DNA from: Pseudoxanthomonas broegbernensis
GTDB taxonomy: Bacteria > Pseudomonadota > Gammaproteobacteria > Xanthomonadales > Xanthomonadaceae
Assembly (NCBI RefSeq): GCF_014202435.1
Contig: NZ_JACHGU010000003.1
Location: 124,001-188,000, forward strand
DNA: 64,000 nucleotides
Direction: 5' to 3'
The notes under the pieces are model-generated. The model made no database searches and was not told where the DNA came from. It worked only from the letters and a program-made list of their open reading frames with translations. Shown in pieces: positions 17,404 to 27,400 of the stretch. The first letter of the stretch is position 1, and every line of letters starts with the position of its first letter. A program made the translations under genes and the position numbers.

Positions 17404-18774
17404 ATGATCGCCAGACCCATCGTTGTGGTAGTCATAATCTCACTGGCGGCCTGCGGCGCGAAGCCGCAGTTGCTGCGGCACTACAAGGCAACCGCCAGTG
17501 AAGAACAGAAGACGAAGGCCAAGGATGCCGGCAGCAGCATCGACGTATCGGTGTTCAGCCTTCCCGCACGGGAAGCGGCGCAACCACCCCTGATCACCCG
17601 CCTGTCGGACCGGGGACAGGCGCAGTTGGTTGCCTCCGTCGCTGACGGCTCGGGCAAGCTGGCTCCCGCCCAGCTGATTTCCGCTCTTTCCGGGACGCGC
17701 GATGGCGCCCCGGCATGCGGTTGGGCCAACCGCCTGACCCATTCCAGACGCCTCGTGCTGGCGGTCAAGGGCAACCTGGACAAAGTCGCCGACCGCATCG
17801 ACAGGATCGAAACAACCATTGCATTGAACGACCCGGCCAGCGCCTCGTTCGAATCCTGGGACAAGTTCGACGCCGTCTACGCGAACTTCAACTTCGGCTC
17901 GGCCACCTTCGTCCAGACCGACAAACTCAGCATCGGCCGGGACGAAACCGGCACCCGGAATCTTCCTGCCTCCGCCGGCTCGGATGTCAACCTGCTCAAG
18001 CTTGGCGCCGAAACGACCGATCAGCTCACCGAATCCGTGGCGTACGCATCCAGACGGCTGGCGTTGTCAGGCGTGCTCGATGCCGGGACGGCAACGGTCA
18101 TCCAAGAGGGCGGGCCCAACCTCAACTTGTTCGGAGCGGCCTCGGCAACGGTGACGCTGAAGCTGCAAGCTCAACCGGATACCCGAATCGCTTACCTGGT
18201 CGACACCTCGCAAGCGATGAGCGATCCGGCCGCAGCCAAAACGGAGCGCTGCGCCGCATTGTTCCCGGCCCAAGCCAAGGATGTGGCTGCAACCCTCTCC
18301 AGCAAGGCCGACCTGCGGCTCGTCTTCGAGGGCGATAGCACCGTGATGGAGGGCGACGATACCGTCTTCTACAAGCCGCACACCACCGCCGAGAAGACCA
18401 TTGTGCTTGTTCCGGCGAACGAGCTTAAGGTACAGCTCTTCTCGCTCGAATCGTGCGCATCCTCGGCCAAGGGAAACGTGTGCCGGCCCGTGGTCATCGA
18501 GGCGCCGGAGGCCAGACCCCAGTACGAGCCTTTGGTGTTTCCAACGTCGGAGAGCGCAGAGGCATTCCGGTCCTGGTTGCTCCGCGTTGCCAGGGACAAG
18601 GGTCCGATTCAACAGGTAGGCTGGCGCGCCATTGGTCTGGGCAACATCGACTCCCCGGGAATCTCGCTGGCCGAAATCAGGGCCATGAGATTGAAGCCCG
18701 GATGGGGCAATCAGCCGCCTCCGCCGCCCGACAAGGATCCAGCCAGCGAAGACGGGGCCCAGAAGAAGGACTAG
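17404..18774 (+). CDS. Hypothetical lipoprotein
   Basis: 456 residues with an N-terminal lipoprotein signal (hydrophobic stretch ending in ISLAACG; Cys is the lipidation site). The mature part starts with KPQLLRHYKATASEEQKTKA and carries alternating hydrophobic segments. The C-terminus is Pro-rich and charged (QPPPPPDKDPASEDG). It is probably anchored in the outer or inner membrane facing the periplasm. It follows the 82-residue gene without a gap and converges on the protease gene ten bases away. Function unknown; not related by eye to the lipoprotein at 9865-10770. Confidence 0.7.
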   Translation: MIARPIVVVVIISLAACGAKPQLLRHYKATASEEQKTKAKDAGSSIDVSVFSLPAREAAQPPLITRLSDRGQAQLVASVADGSGKLAPAQLISALSGTRDGAPACGWANRLTHSRRLVLAVKGNLDKVADRIDRIETTIALNDPASASFESWDKFDAVYANFNFGSATFVQTDKLSIGRDETGTRNLPASAGSDVNLLKLGAETTDQLTESVAYASRRLALSGVLDAGTATVIQEGGPNLNLFGAASATVTLKLQAQPDTRIAYLVDTSQAMSDPAAAKTERCAALFPAQAKDVAATLSSKADLRLVFEGDSTVMEGDDTVFYKPHTTAEKTIVLVPANELKVQLFSLESCASSAKGNVCRPVVIEAPEARPQYEPLVFPTSESAEAFRSWLLRVARDKGPIQQVGWRAIGLGNIDSPGISLAEIRAMRLKPGWGNQPPPPPDKDPASEDGAQKKD

Positions 18775-18783
18775 GGTCCCTGG

Positions 18784-19668
18784 TCAATCGGGACCGCCGG
18801 ACAGGCAGTGCCGAATTGCAGAGACGAGGCGTTCGTGGACGGAAGCCCGGCCGTGGCAGCGAAGTCCGCGAACGCCGTCCTTGACAGCGGTTTCGTAAAA
18901 GATGACGCCTGACAAGATGACTTCCTGCAGCGCCAGCGATCCATCCGCACGCCTTGCAATCCGCGCCTGCCACAGGCCGCCTCCGCTGGCGCCGCCGAAG
19001 GTGCCCGGCATATCGGGATCAACACCGGGGCGCCCGCGCAGTTCGAGGTAATCGAATCCGTCACGAAGCGTTTCATCGGGGGCAGGAGCGATACCTACCA
19101 TCCCCCAATGTCCGGTAACGGTGTCGAAGCCTCCTGTCGATGGCAATGCGTGCGAACCTTCGCCGAGAACCCCGCATGGCATCCAGACGCCTTCCTCGAG
19201 CGGCAGATATCCTGTGGAAAAGCGGGCAACACGTTGGCCCAGGTCGTAGAACACCTTGTGCGACTTGAGGGACGCGATCGCCTCGCCACTGTCTGGCAGA
19301 AGAATCGCGCCGAGATCAGGCCCATCAGCCACGACATCCCCACGTCCCAACCTAACGAATCTGAGGTGGTTCCTGTCGAAAACACACCGCCTGAGACCAC
19401 CGTGCCAGTCGGTGAGCAAGCCGATGCGATCGCGTCGCATGATGTCCTCAATGACGTGATCTGCGGTGACGATGCACAAGGCGCCATCGAGATTGACTAG
19501 CGTTCCGGAACCGGACTGGTACGCCACTTCCTTGTTGTCGCGTATGTCGATCCCAGTAATCCCGACGCTGAATCCGGCGATTCTCCCGATCGCCTCGTCA
19601 TGCAGTGCACCGGGAAGCTGCGTCATGGGGATACGTTCCATTCCATTCATTGCGCCGCTTTCATCCAT
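18784..19668 (-). CDS. Trypsin-like serine protease
   Basis: About 295 residues with a chymotrypsin-fold triad: His in CIVTADHVIED (about residue 71), Asp in GPDLGAILLPD (about 118) and Ser in TFGGASGGGLW (about 228). There is no signal peptide, so it acts in the cytoplasm, which is typical of proteases that serve as effectors or processing partners in immune modules rather than of HtrA-type periplasmic proteases. The exact start is uncertain; ATG codons at 19668 and 19650 are both possible. It lies 47 bases after the DUF4062 gene on the same strand, so the two form an operon. Substrate unknown. Confidence 0.75.
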   Translation of the reverse strand: MDESGAMNGMERIPMTQLPGALHDEAIGRIAGFSVGITGIDIRDNKEVAYQSGSGTLVNLDGALCIVTADHVIEDIMRRDRIGLLTDWHGGLRRCVFDRNHLRFVRLGRGDVVADGPDLGAILLPDSGEAIASLKSHKVFYDLGQRVARFSTGYLPLEEGVWMPCGVLGEGSHALPSTGGFDTVTGHWGMVGIAPAPDETLRDGFDYLELRGRPGVDPDMPGTFGGASGGGLWQARIARRADGSLALQEVILSGVIFYETAVKDGVRGLRCHGRASVHERLVSAIRHCLSGGPD

Positions 19669-19715
19669 CTGCTTCAGCAAAAACCCGCGGCAGTTCCCTG
19701 CAAGCAGGCTGGTTG

Positions 19716-20981
19716 TTACCCAGGATTCGCCACGAATGCACTGATGTCGCTTTCCGTGGGACGTTCCGCATCAAGCTGCTCCTGCATTCCTTGGACGGGA
19801 GAATCCAACCTGAGATCGGGAAGCACAAATGGCGCCCCGTCGAGGTACCGAAGGATGGCCGCCGACAGATCGACGATGTTCGACCACCTGTCGAACAGGT
19901 GAAGCAGAGTGGCGAGCTTGATAGTCTCGATATGGACCACAGTCGTTCCAGGCGGACGCCGCTTGGGACCGTACTCGAAAATAACATCCAGATTGTCCAC
20001 GGTGCTCGACCGATTGAATCTGCGGATCTCCTTCTGAAGCCGGACCAGTGCATTGTGCACTGGCGTTTCCACGTACGAGTTGGACCCAAGATCAAATTCA
20101 AGGAACGTCGGGCGGGACAGCACCTGCGGAAGCACGACCGGATGAAACTTCCGGTCCAGTAGATGTATGCCGTAACTGGAAAGTATGTCCCACCTCCGTG
20201 CACCGACGCTCGTGAACTCATTCCCTTTCGTTGCCATGGTGATCGGATGTTCTTTGTGGAAGAGCTCGATATGAAACTTCGGCGAGAATACTTCGCCCCT
20301 GGACTTGACCAGACCTTGACTCAAGAACTCGCGGAGTTCCCCACGAAGCAGCCTGCGCGCGGTCATGTCCTCGACCGGAATCGATGCGAAGACATGGCCA
20401 TTCAGGACGTCGACGATGTCCCTGAACCCATGGAATACGTGAATCCAGTTGCCCGACGGGGCGGCGCCTTGGCCTCGGACCGCCCGCTTGGTTTCCTCGT
20501 TCCGGCTGACTTCCTCGATGAACTTGCTCAGGAATTCGGCATTGGCAGCGGTCTTTCCGCTGTAGTTCGCAATGTCCTTCCGGGTCGACGGCTCAAGATC
20601 GATGGTCTCCAGGTACTTGGCGAGCTCGCGCCTGTCCTCCTTGGCCTGCCACACCTCGGACCGGACGAAGTTGAGCAGTTTTAGCTTGCCGGCCTGATGC
20701 ATCTGGTACGCCTCTCGGTACTCCCGTTGCGTGATCGAGACCTGGTTGGTTTGGTCGTACCACCCGCCGACCCTCGTGCCGATGAGCAAGATGAAGTAGT
20801 CGGCCGAGCGCAACGCTTCCAGGCATGCATCGTAAGAGTGCTTGTCCAGAGGCTTCTCGAAGTCGTTGCATTCCGATGCGAGCACCTTGCAACCATGGTC
20901 TTCGAGGTAGAACTTCAAGGCGGAACGAAGATCGCGAAAGTCGTAGATCGTGGAAGAGATAAAGAAGGTTGGACGACGCAT
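19716..20981 (-). CDS. DUF4062 (TIR-like) domain protein
   Basis: 421 residues. Residues 1-100 form a DUF4062 domain: TFFISSTIYDFRDLRSALKF, then LASECNDFEKPLD, ADYFILLIGTRVGGWY and TQREYREAYQ. DUF4062 has a TIR/SLOG-like Rossmann fold and usually heads STAND-type immune proteins. Here it is joined instead to a roughly 300-residue C-terminal region without a visible P-loop (LLRGELREFLSQGLVK, YGIHLLDRKFHPVVLPQVLS). The start has a GGAGAGG ribosome-binding site. It is followed by a cytoplasmic trypsin-like protease, suggesting a sensor or effector plus protease pair. Function not known. Confidence 0.8.
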   Translation of the reverse strand: MRRPTFFISSTIYDFRDLRSALKFYLEDHGCKVLASECNDFEKPLDKHSYDACLEALRSADYFILLIGTRVGGWYDQTNQVSITQREYREAYQMHQAGKLKLLNFVRSEVWQAKEDRRELAKYLETIDLEPSTRKDIANYSGKTAANAEFLSKFIEEVSRNEETKRAVRGQGAAPSGNWIHVFHGFRDIVDVLNGHVFASIPVEDMTARRLLRGELREFLSQGLVKSRGEVFSPKFHIELFHKEHPITMATKGNEFTSVGARRWDILSSYGIHLLDRKFHPVVLPQVLSRPTFLEFDLGSNSYVETPVHNALVRLQKEIRRFNRSSTVDNLDVIFEYGPKRRPPGTTVVHIETIKLATLLHLFDRWSNIVDLSAAILRYLDGAPFVLPDLRLDSPVQGMQEQLDAERPTESDISAFVANPG

Positions 20982-21014
20982 GGCCCGTGGCCTCTCCGCT
21001 AGGTTGAAGTTCGT

Positions 21015-21252
21015 CTAACAAATCCGGCTGCCAGGCCCAGTCACATCGCGATACGCGCGCAATAGTCCGAAATCCTGCGGCAACGCATCATCCAACGCTA
21101 CGCCAAGGGCAGCATAGGCATCCAGTGCATCGGCAACCAATGCGCGCCCGTCGTCCGTCGTCCGTCGTCCGTCGCCTTGGTCTTGGTCTTGGTCTTGGTC
21201 ACAACAGGCTGGCCCACTCGTGCAGCATCTCGCGCTCTTCGGACAAGCGCGC
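21015..21252 (-). other. Degenerate segment with tandem repeats after the T5orf172-like gene
   Basis: A minus-strand frame reads ALVADALDAYAALGVALDDA down to a stop at 21015 and looks coding, but upstream it runs into repeat-encoded DQDQDQ. It may be the tail of a lost gene. The repeats are listed separately. Confidence 0.35.
21149..21199. repeat. Two adjacent short tandem repeats
   Basis: CGTCGTC repeated about 3.7 times (21149-21174), followed two bases later by CTTGGT repeated four times (21176-21199). These are simple-sequence tracts that can change length by slippage; they sit just downstream of a T5orf172-like gene that ends early. Confidence 0.85.
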
Positions 21253-21621
21253 TCACCACCAGCCCAAGGCGGGTGCGTGGACTGTATAGCCCGATGCGGC
21301 GTCATCCGAGATGTCGGCGAGCAGTGCGGCATAAGCGCCGCGGTACCACTCGGTCTTCCCCTCCGCTACGCCTGGCACCGTGATGGGCTGGACTGCGTTC
21401 CAATCGCGCAGCTTTCGATGCAGTTCGGTTTCGCGCGCCTGCGCTTCGCGCCGCGAGTCGAACTCCACCAGCAGGCTGCGCGAGAGATCGAAGAACTCGT
21501 AGTAGCGTCGCGAGAACGCCTGCGCCCGCGCTAGCGGGTCGTGCGAGATCCCGAGCTTGAGGATGTCCTCGTAAGCCAACGGCAGCACGTAGAGGTAGCA
21601 GGTCCGGAATCTCATCCTCAT
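21253..21621 (-). CDS. T5orf172/GIY-YIG-like nuclease domain protein, probably truncated by a stop
   Basis: 122 residues. YLYVLPLAYEDILKLGISHD matches the GIY-YIG-like T5orf172 pattern (Y-Y ... hKIGhT), followed by RAQAFSRRYYEFFDLSRSLL and REAQARETELHRKL, the usual helix with Glu. After GWW there is a TGA; in the same frame the sequence goes on as ARLSEEREMLHEWASLL and then stops at 21202-21204. A Trp codon changed to TGA would explain this, so the gene may be 17 codons short of its native length. Such proteins occur on phages and islands. Activity unknown. Confidence 0.6.
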   Translation of the reverse strand: MRMRFRTCYLYVLPLAYEDILKLGISHDPLARAQAFSRRYYEFFDLSRSLLVEFDSRREAQARETELHRKLRDWNAVQPITVPGVAEGKTEWYRGAYAALLADISDDAASGYTVHAPALGWW

Positions 21622-21779
21622 TTCTTGAACGGGCGGGGTTCGCGCAATCCGCGGTTCCGGCCGCCTGAACGGGCTCGCGGCCAGGCTGCAGCTCCTGGGC
21701 GCAAACAGTTGATCGCACAGCGGTCTCCACCCCTGAGACGAAGACTGGCTTCGCTATGGCTGGCAGTCCCACCCCAAAA

Positions 21780-21797
21780 GGTATAAATATTTATACC
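21780..21797. promoter_or_regulatory. LexA operator candidate: perfect 18-bp palindrome at lexA start
   Basis: GGTATAAATATTTATACC is a perfect palindrome ending one base before the lexA ATG. It includes TATAAA/TATTTA hexamers that could serve as the -10 element. It takes the place of a ribosome-binding site, which suggests a leaderless or nearly leaderless mRNA. It would control the whole lexA-imuA-imuB-dnaE2 operon by autorepression. Confidence 0.75.
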
Positions 21798-21798
21798 C

Positions 21799-22407
21799 AT
21801 GACCCTCACTGACCGCCAGCAACAGGTCCTCGACTACCTGCGCCAGCAGATCGACACCACCGGCCTGCCCCCGACCATCCACGAGCTGATGCAGGCCTTC
21901 GGCTGGGCCAGCCCGCGGGCGGCCAGTAAGCACCTGGAAGCCCTGATCGCCGCCGGCGCCATCGAGATGGCCCCACACAAGGCTCGCACCATCCAGCTGG
22001 CGGGCGCCCGGCGTCGCCCGGACACCCTGGAACTGCCGCTGGTCGGCCGGGTCGCCGCCGGCGAGCCGATCCTGTCCGACGGCTCGGTCGAGCGCACCGT
22101 CGCCGTCGACCGCTGGATGTTCCGGCCCAGCCCCGACTTCCTGCTGCGGGTCGAGGGCGACTCGATGATCGACGACGGCATCCTCGACGGCGACCTGGTT
22201 GCCGGCAAGGCCACGCCCGACGCCGAGCACGGCCAGATCGTGATCGCCCGCCTGGGCGATGCCGGCATCACCATCAAGCGCCTGCACAAGCGTGGCCGCA
22301 CGCTGCGCCTGCTGCCGCGCAACCCCCACCACGCGCCAATCGATCCCGATCCGACCGAGGACTTCGCGATCGAGGGGATCTACTGCGGACTGCTGAGGCG
22401 GGCCTGA
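21799..22407 (+). CDS. lexA: LexA-type SOS repressor of the imuA-imuB-dnaE2 operon
   Basis: 202 residues. The N-terminal winged helix (1-65) includes LTDRQQQVLDYLRQQI and PTIHELMQAFGWASPRAASK. The C-terminal S24 protease domain has the self-cleavage Ala87-Gly88 bond in RVAAGEP, catalytic Ser122 in EGDSMID and Lys160 in GITIKRL. RecA-triggered self-cleavage inactivates it on DNA damage. It is the first gene of the mutagenesis operon and overlaps imuA by one base. In Xanthomonadaceae a second LexA with its own operator commonly heads this cassette; the main lexA-recA locus is not in this window, so this is probably the second copy. Confidence 0.93.
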   Translation: MTLTDRQQQVLDYLRQQIDTTGLPPTIHELMQAFGWASPRAASKHLEALIAAGAIEMAPHKARTIQLAGARRRPDTLELPLVGRVAAGEPILSDGSVERTVAVDRWMFRPSPDFLLRVEGDSMIDDGILDGDLVAGKATPDAEHGQIVIARLGDAGITIKRLHKRGRTLRLLPRNPHHAPIDPDPTEDFAIEGIYCGLLRRA

Positions 22408-23015
22408 TGGGACAGGTCGTCACCCTGCACGAGCTGGTCGCCGCCCAGCGCGTGTGGCACGGGCGCAGCGCCCGGCCGCTCGACCAGGGCGTTGCGACCG
22501 GCTTCACGGCGCTCGACGAGGCGTTGCCGCTGGGCGGTTGGCCGAAAGGCGCGCTGACCGAACTGCTGCTGCCGGCCGACGGCCTCGGCGAACTCGCGCT
22601 GCTGCTGCCGACGTTCGCGCGGCTGACCCAGGCCGGCCAGCGCGTGGTGCTGGTCGCCCCACCCTACATCCCCTATGCGCCGGCGTGGCGCGCAGGCGGC
22701 GTGCGCCTCCCTTACCTGGACATCATCGAGGCCGAACCCAAGCAGGCGCTGTGGGCCTACGAGCAGTGCCTGCGCTCGGGCAGCTGCACGGCCGTGGTCG
22801 GCTGGCCGCGCAAGGCCGACCACCACGCCCTGCGCCGGTTGCAGGTCGCGGCCGACACCGGACAGGCGCTCGGCTTCGCCCTGCGCGACCGCCGCCATGC
22901 CGAACAGGCCTCACCCGCCGCGCTGCGGCTGGAACTCGGCCACGATCGACAGGTCCGCATCCGCAAGTGCCGCGGCGGCAATCCGCCGGCGCGCAGCTTC
23001 GCGTTGCTGCAGTGA
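22407..23015 (+). CDS. imuA: ImuA, RecA/SulA-like component of the mutasome
   Basis: 202 residues of the ImuA family. A RecA-like core without a clear Walker A is seen: ATGFTALDEALPLGGWPKGA, then LLPTFARLTQAGQRVVLVAP and AVVGWPRKADHHALRRLQVA. It works with ImuB and DnaE2 in damage-induced translesion synthesis, probably by interacting with RecA and ImuB. Its ATG overlaps the lexA stop; imuB follows nine bases later. Confidence 0.9.
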   Translation: MGQVVTLHELVAAQRVWHGRSARPLDQGVATGFTALDEALPLGGWPKGALTELLLPADGLGELALLLPTFARLTQAGQRVVLVAPPYIPYAPAWRAGGVRLPYLDIIEAEPKQALWAYEQCLRSGSCTAVVGWPRKADHHALRRLQVAADTGQALGFALRDRRHAEQASPAALRLELGHDRQVRIRKCRGGNPPARSFALLQ

Positions 23016-23024
23016 GGCCCGGCC

Positions 23025-24440
23025 ATGTTGTGGGCCTGCATCGTGCTGCCGCACCTGGCGCTGGACAGCGTCCTCCGCCGCCACCCTGAGCCGGATAAGC
23101 CGTTCGCGATCGTCGGCGGCCACCCGCAGCGCCGCGAACTGATCGCGGTCAACGACGCGGCCGCACAAGCCGGGCTCCACGCCGGCCAGCGGATGACGCT
23201 GGCGCAGGCGATCCTGCATGACTTCGCCGTGGTCGAGCAAGACCCACGCGAAGCCGAGCGCTGGCAGCGCTTCCTCGCCGCCTGGGCCTACCGCTACAGT
23301 TCGCAGGTCTACGCCGGCTGGCCCGACGCGATCGTGCTCGAGGCGCAGGGCAGCTTCAGCCTGGTCGGCGACTGGCCGCGGTTCGAGGCCCAGTTGCGCG
23401 CCGATCTCACCGCGCTCGGCTTCCGCCACCGCATCGCCTTGGCGCCGACGGCGCATGGCGCGCGAGTCCTGGCGGGCGTGCGCGACGGCCTCGCGATCCT
23501 GCAGCGCGAGCACCTGCGCAACGCGCTCGGTGCCGTGCAGATCCGGCGCGCGGCGTTGCCGGACGATGCCGGCATGCGCTTGCACCATGTCGGCCTGCGC
23601 GAGCTGCGGCAACTGTTTGCCTTGCCCCGCGATGGCCTACGCCGCCGTTTCGGGCAGGGCCTGCTCGACCAGGTCGATCGCATGCTCGGCGATGCGCCGG
23701 AGCTGCTCGATTGTTACCGCCCCCCGGATACCTTCGATGTCCGGATCGAACTGGCCTATGAGGTCGAACAGCACCAGGCCCTGCTGTTCCCGGTGCGCCG
23801 GCTCACCGCGGACCTGGCCGCCTACCTCGCCGGCCGCGACGGCGGCGTACAGCGGTTCGTGCTGCGGCTCGAACACGAAGAGCATCCGTCCACGCCGGTC
23901 GAGATCGGCCTGCTCGCTGCCGAGCGCGATCCGGCGCTGCTGTTCGAGCTGACCCGCAGCCGGCTCGAACGCGCCGAGATTCCCGCGCCGGTGGTCGCGC
24001 TGCGCCTGATCGCAAGTCACCTTCCGCCGTTCGTGCCGGCCGGCCGCGACCTGTTCGACGAGCAGCCAGTCGGCGGGGTGCCTTGGGAACAGCTGCGCGA
24101 ACGGCTGCGCGCGCGGCTGGGTCCGGATGCGGTGTACCGCATCGCCGAGGCCACCGACCCGCGCCCGGAGCGCGCCTGGCAACGCGACGACGGCAGTTCA
24201 GCCGATGGGGTTGAGGACCGGCCGCCACGCCCGACCTGGTTGTTGCCTCAGCCCATCCCGTTGCGCGGTCCCGCTCCCCGCATCCTCAGCGGCCCGGAGC
24301 GCCTGGAATCGGGCTGGTGGGACGGCGGGGACGCCAAGCGCGACTATTACGTGCTGGAACTCGCCCTCGGCCAGCGCGCCTGGGCCTTCGCGCCGGTGGG
24401 TGAACAGGGCAACTGGATGCTGCACGGGTGGTTCGCATGA
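23025..24440 (+). CDS. imuB: ImuB, inactive Y-family polymerase-like mutasome hub
   Basis: 471 residues of the DinB/UmuC superfamily. The N-terminus ([20 protein letters not shown]) lacks the acidic residues that bind metal in active Y-family polymerases, as expected for ImuB, which is a scaffold linking DnaE2 to the beta clamp. [20 protein letters not shown] is the HhH-like little-finger lead. The C-terminus carries [20 protein letters not shown], a typical ImuB tail. The stop overlaps the dnaE2 start by four bases (ATGA). Confidence 0.92.
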   Translation: MLWACIVLPHLALDSVLRRHPEPDKPFAIVGGHPQRRELIAVNDAAAQAGLHAGQRMTLAQAILHDFAVVEQDPREAERWQRFLAAWAYRYSSQVYAGWPDAIVLEAQGSFSLVGDWPRFEAQLRADLTALGFRHRIALAPTAHGARVLAGVRDGLAILQREHLRNALGAVQIRRAALPDDAGMRLHHVGLRELRQLFALPRDGLRRRFGQGLLDQVDRMLGDAPELLDCYRPPDTFDVRIELAYEVEQHQALLFPVRRLTADLAAYLAGRDGGVQRFVLRLEHEEHPSTPVEIGLLAAERDPALLFELTRSRLERAEIPAPVVALRLIASHLPPFVPAGRDLFDEQPVGGVPWEQLRERLRARLGPDAVYRIAEATDPRPERAWQRDDGSSADGVEDRPPRPTWLLPQPIPLRGPAPRILSGPERLESGWWDGGDAKRDYYVLELALGQRAWAFAPVGEQGNWMLHGWFA

Positions 24441-27400
24441 GTGCGCCCGCCTATGCCGAACTGCACTGCCTGTCGGACTTCAGCTTCCTGCGCGGCGCCG
24501 CGACGGCCAAGCAACTGTTCCGTCGCGCCAAGGCCTGCAGCTACGCCGCGCTGGCGATCACCGACGAGTGTTCGCTGGCCGGCATCGTGCGCGCGTTCGA
24601 GGCCGCACAGGAAACCGGCGTGCCGCTGATCGTGGGCAGCGAGTTCACCCTGACTGACGGCACCAAGTTCGTGCTGCTGGTCGAGGACCAGGCCGGCTAC
24701 GAAACCCTGTGCGTGCTGATCACCCTCGGCCGCCACGGCGCGAAGAAGAGCGAGTACCGGCTGATGCGCGAGGATTTTGATCGTCCCCTGCCCGGCCTGC
24801 TGGCGCTGTGGGTGCCCGGCAGCCGGCCCGATCCCGAGCAGGGCTACTGGGTCCGCCGCACCTTCTCCCACGCCTGGCTCGCGGTCGAACTGCACCGTGA
24901 TCGCGACGATGTCGCGCGCCTGCGAGAACTGCTCGCGCTCGCGGACCAGACCGGCCTGCGCCCGATCGCCACCGGCGACGTCCACATGGACATCAAGCGT
25001 CGCCGGGCGCTGCAGGACACGATCACCTCGATCCGCCAAAGCGTCCCGGTCGCCGAGGCCGGCGCCCACCTGTTCCGCAACGGCGAGCGCCACCTGCGCC
25101 GGCGCGAGGTGCTGGCCGAGGTCTATCCACCCGACCTGCTCGCCGAGACGCTCGCCGTCGCAGCACGCTGCACGTTTCAGCTCGGCCAGCTGAAGTACCG
25201 CTATCCGAAGGAACTGGTTCCCAATGGCGAGACGCCGGCCTCCTGGCTACGCAAACTGACCGAAGACGGCATTCGCTGGCGCTGGCCAAAGGGCGAATCG
25301 TCCAAGGTGCGTGGCCTAATCGAGTACGAACTGCAGCTCATCGGCGAACTGCAGTACGAAGCATATTTCCTCACCGTCCACGACCTGGTCCGGCATGCCC
25401 GCAGCCTCGGCATCCTCTGCCAAGGGCGCGGCTCGGCCGCGAACTCCGCGGTGTGCTTCGCGCTAGGCGTGACCGAGGTCGACCCGACCCACATGCAGCT
25501 GCTCATGGAGCGTTTCATCAGCAAGGAGCGCAACGAGCCGCCGGATATCGACATCGACTTCGAGCACGAGCGCCGCGAGGAGGTCATCCAGTACATCTAC
25601 GCTAAGTACGGCCGCGACCGTGCCGCACTGACCGCAAACGTTATCTGCTACCGCGGCCGCAGCGCCGCCCGCGACGTGGCGAAGGCTTTGGGCTTTCCGC
25701 GCGACCAGGTCAACGCGCTCAGCCATTGCTTCGACTGGTGGCAATCTGAGGCGCCACCGGCCGAGCGGCTGATCGAAGCCGGGTTCGATCCCGAGACACC
25801 GGTTATGCGCCGTCTGGTCTACCTCGTCGGCGAGCTCATCGACCACCCCCGCCACCTGTCCCAGCACGTCGGCGGGTTCGTCATCTCCGATGCCCCTCTA
25901 TCGACACTGGTGCCGACCGAGCCCGCGGCGATGGAGAACCGCACCGTCATCCAGTGGAACAAGGATGACCTCGACGTGCTCGGGCTGCTCAAGGTGGATT
26001 GCCTCGCGCTTGGCATGCTGACCTGCGTGCGCAAGGCGCTGGACCTGCTGCGCCAGCACCGTGGCCACAACCTGACCCCGGCCACGATCCCCGCCGACGA
26101 TCCGGCCACCTACGCCATGATCCAGAAGGCGGACACCGTCGGCGTGTTCCAGATCGAGTCGCGCGCGCAGATGTCGATGCTGCCGCGGATGAAGCCGAAG
26201 ACGTTCTACGACCTCGTCATCGAGGTGGCGATCGTCCGCCCCGGCCCGATCCAGGGAAAGATGGTGCATCCCTATCTGCGCCGCCGGCAGGGGCTGGAGC
26301 CGGTCTCCTACCCGTCCGAGGACCTGCGCGAGGTGTTCGAGCGTACGCTCGGAGTGCCATTGTTTCAGGAACAAGTGATGAAGCTGGCCATCGTCGCCGC
26401 GGGCTACACGCCCGGCGAGGCCGACCAGCTGCGGCGTTCGATGGCGGCATGGAAGCGCCACGGCGACATGGAGATCCACCACCAGCGCATCACCGAGGGC
26501 ATGCTCGCCCGCGGTTACTCCCCCGAGTTCGCCGCGCAAATTTTCGAGCAGATCAAGGGCTTCGCTAGTTACGGCTTCCCGGAAAGCCACGCCTGCTCGT
26601 TCGCGCTGATCACCTACGTCTCGTGCTGGCTCAAGTGCCACGAGCCGGCCGCCTTCACCTGCGCGCTGCTCAACGCGCAGCCGATGGGCTTCTACAGCGC
26701 CAGCAGCCTGCTGCAGGACATCCGCCGCCATGGCGTCGAGATTCGGGAGGTCGATGCCACCCGCAGCGACTGGGGCAATACGCTCGAGGACGGCATCCCT
26801 GGCGGCGAACAGCCGGCAATCCGGCTGGGCTTCCGGCAGATCAAGGGGTTCCCCGAAGATGCCGGCCATCGCATCAGCGAAGCCCGGCGGCAGCGTCCCT
26901 TCGCCGGCGTCGCAGACCTGTGTATGCGCGCGGCACTGGACGAGCGCACATCCTCCCTGCTGGCCGAGGCCGGCGCCCTCAAGTCCTTGGCCGGCCATCG
27001 CCACGACGCCCACTGGACCGTCGCGGGCCTTGAACCGCAGCGACCCCTGTTCGACGGCAGCCCCGAGGAGGACGCCGTCGCCCTGCCCGTCCCCACAGCC
27101 GGCCAGGACGTCGTCGCCGATTACCGCAGCCTGGGCCTCACGCTCGGCACCCACCCGGTCTCACTGCTGCGCGACCGGCTCCGCCGCGAACGCTGCCTGG
27201 GCAGCGCCGACCTGCAGAGTCGCAAACACGGCAGCCGCCTGCGCGCCGCAGGCCTGGTGACCATGCGCCAGCGTCCCGCCACCGCCAGCGGTGCCGTATT
27301 CGTGACGCTCGAGGACGAGGCCGGCGTCATCAACGTCGTGGTCTGGCGCGACCTGGCCGAGCGCCAGCGGCGGGAACTGGTCGGCTCGCGCCTGCTCGCC

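Noticed and set aside
21149-21199. CRISPR array
   Set aside because: The repeat units are only 6-7 bases and directly adjoining, without spacers; no cas genes are present in the window.
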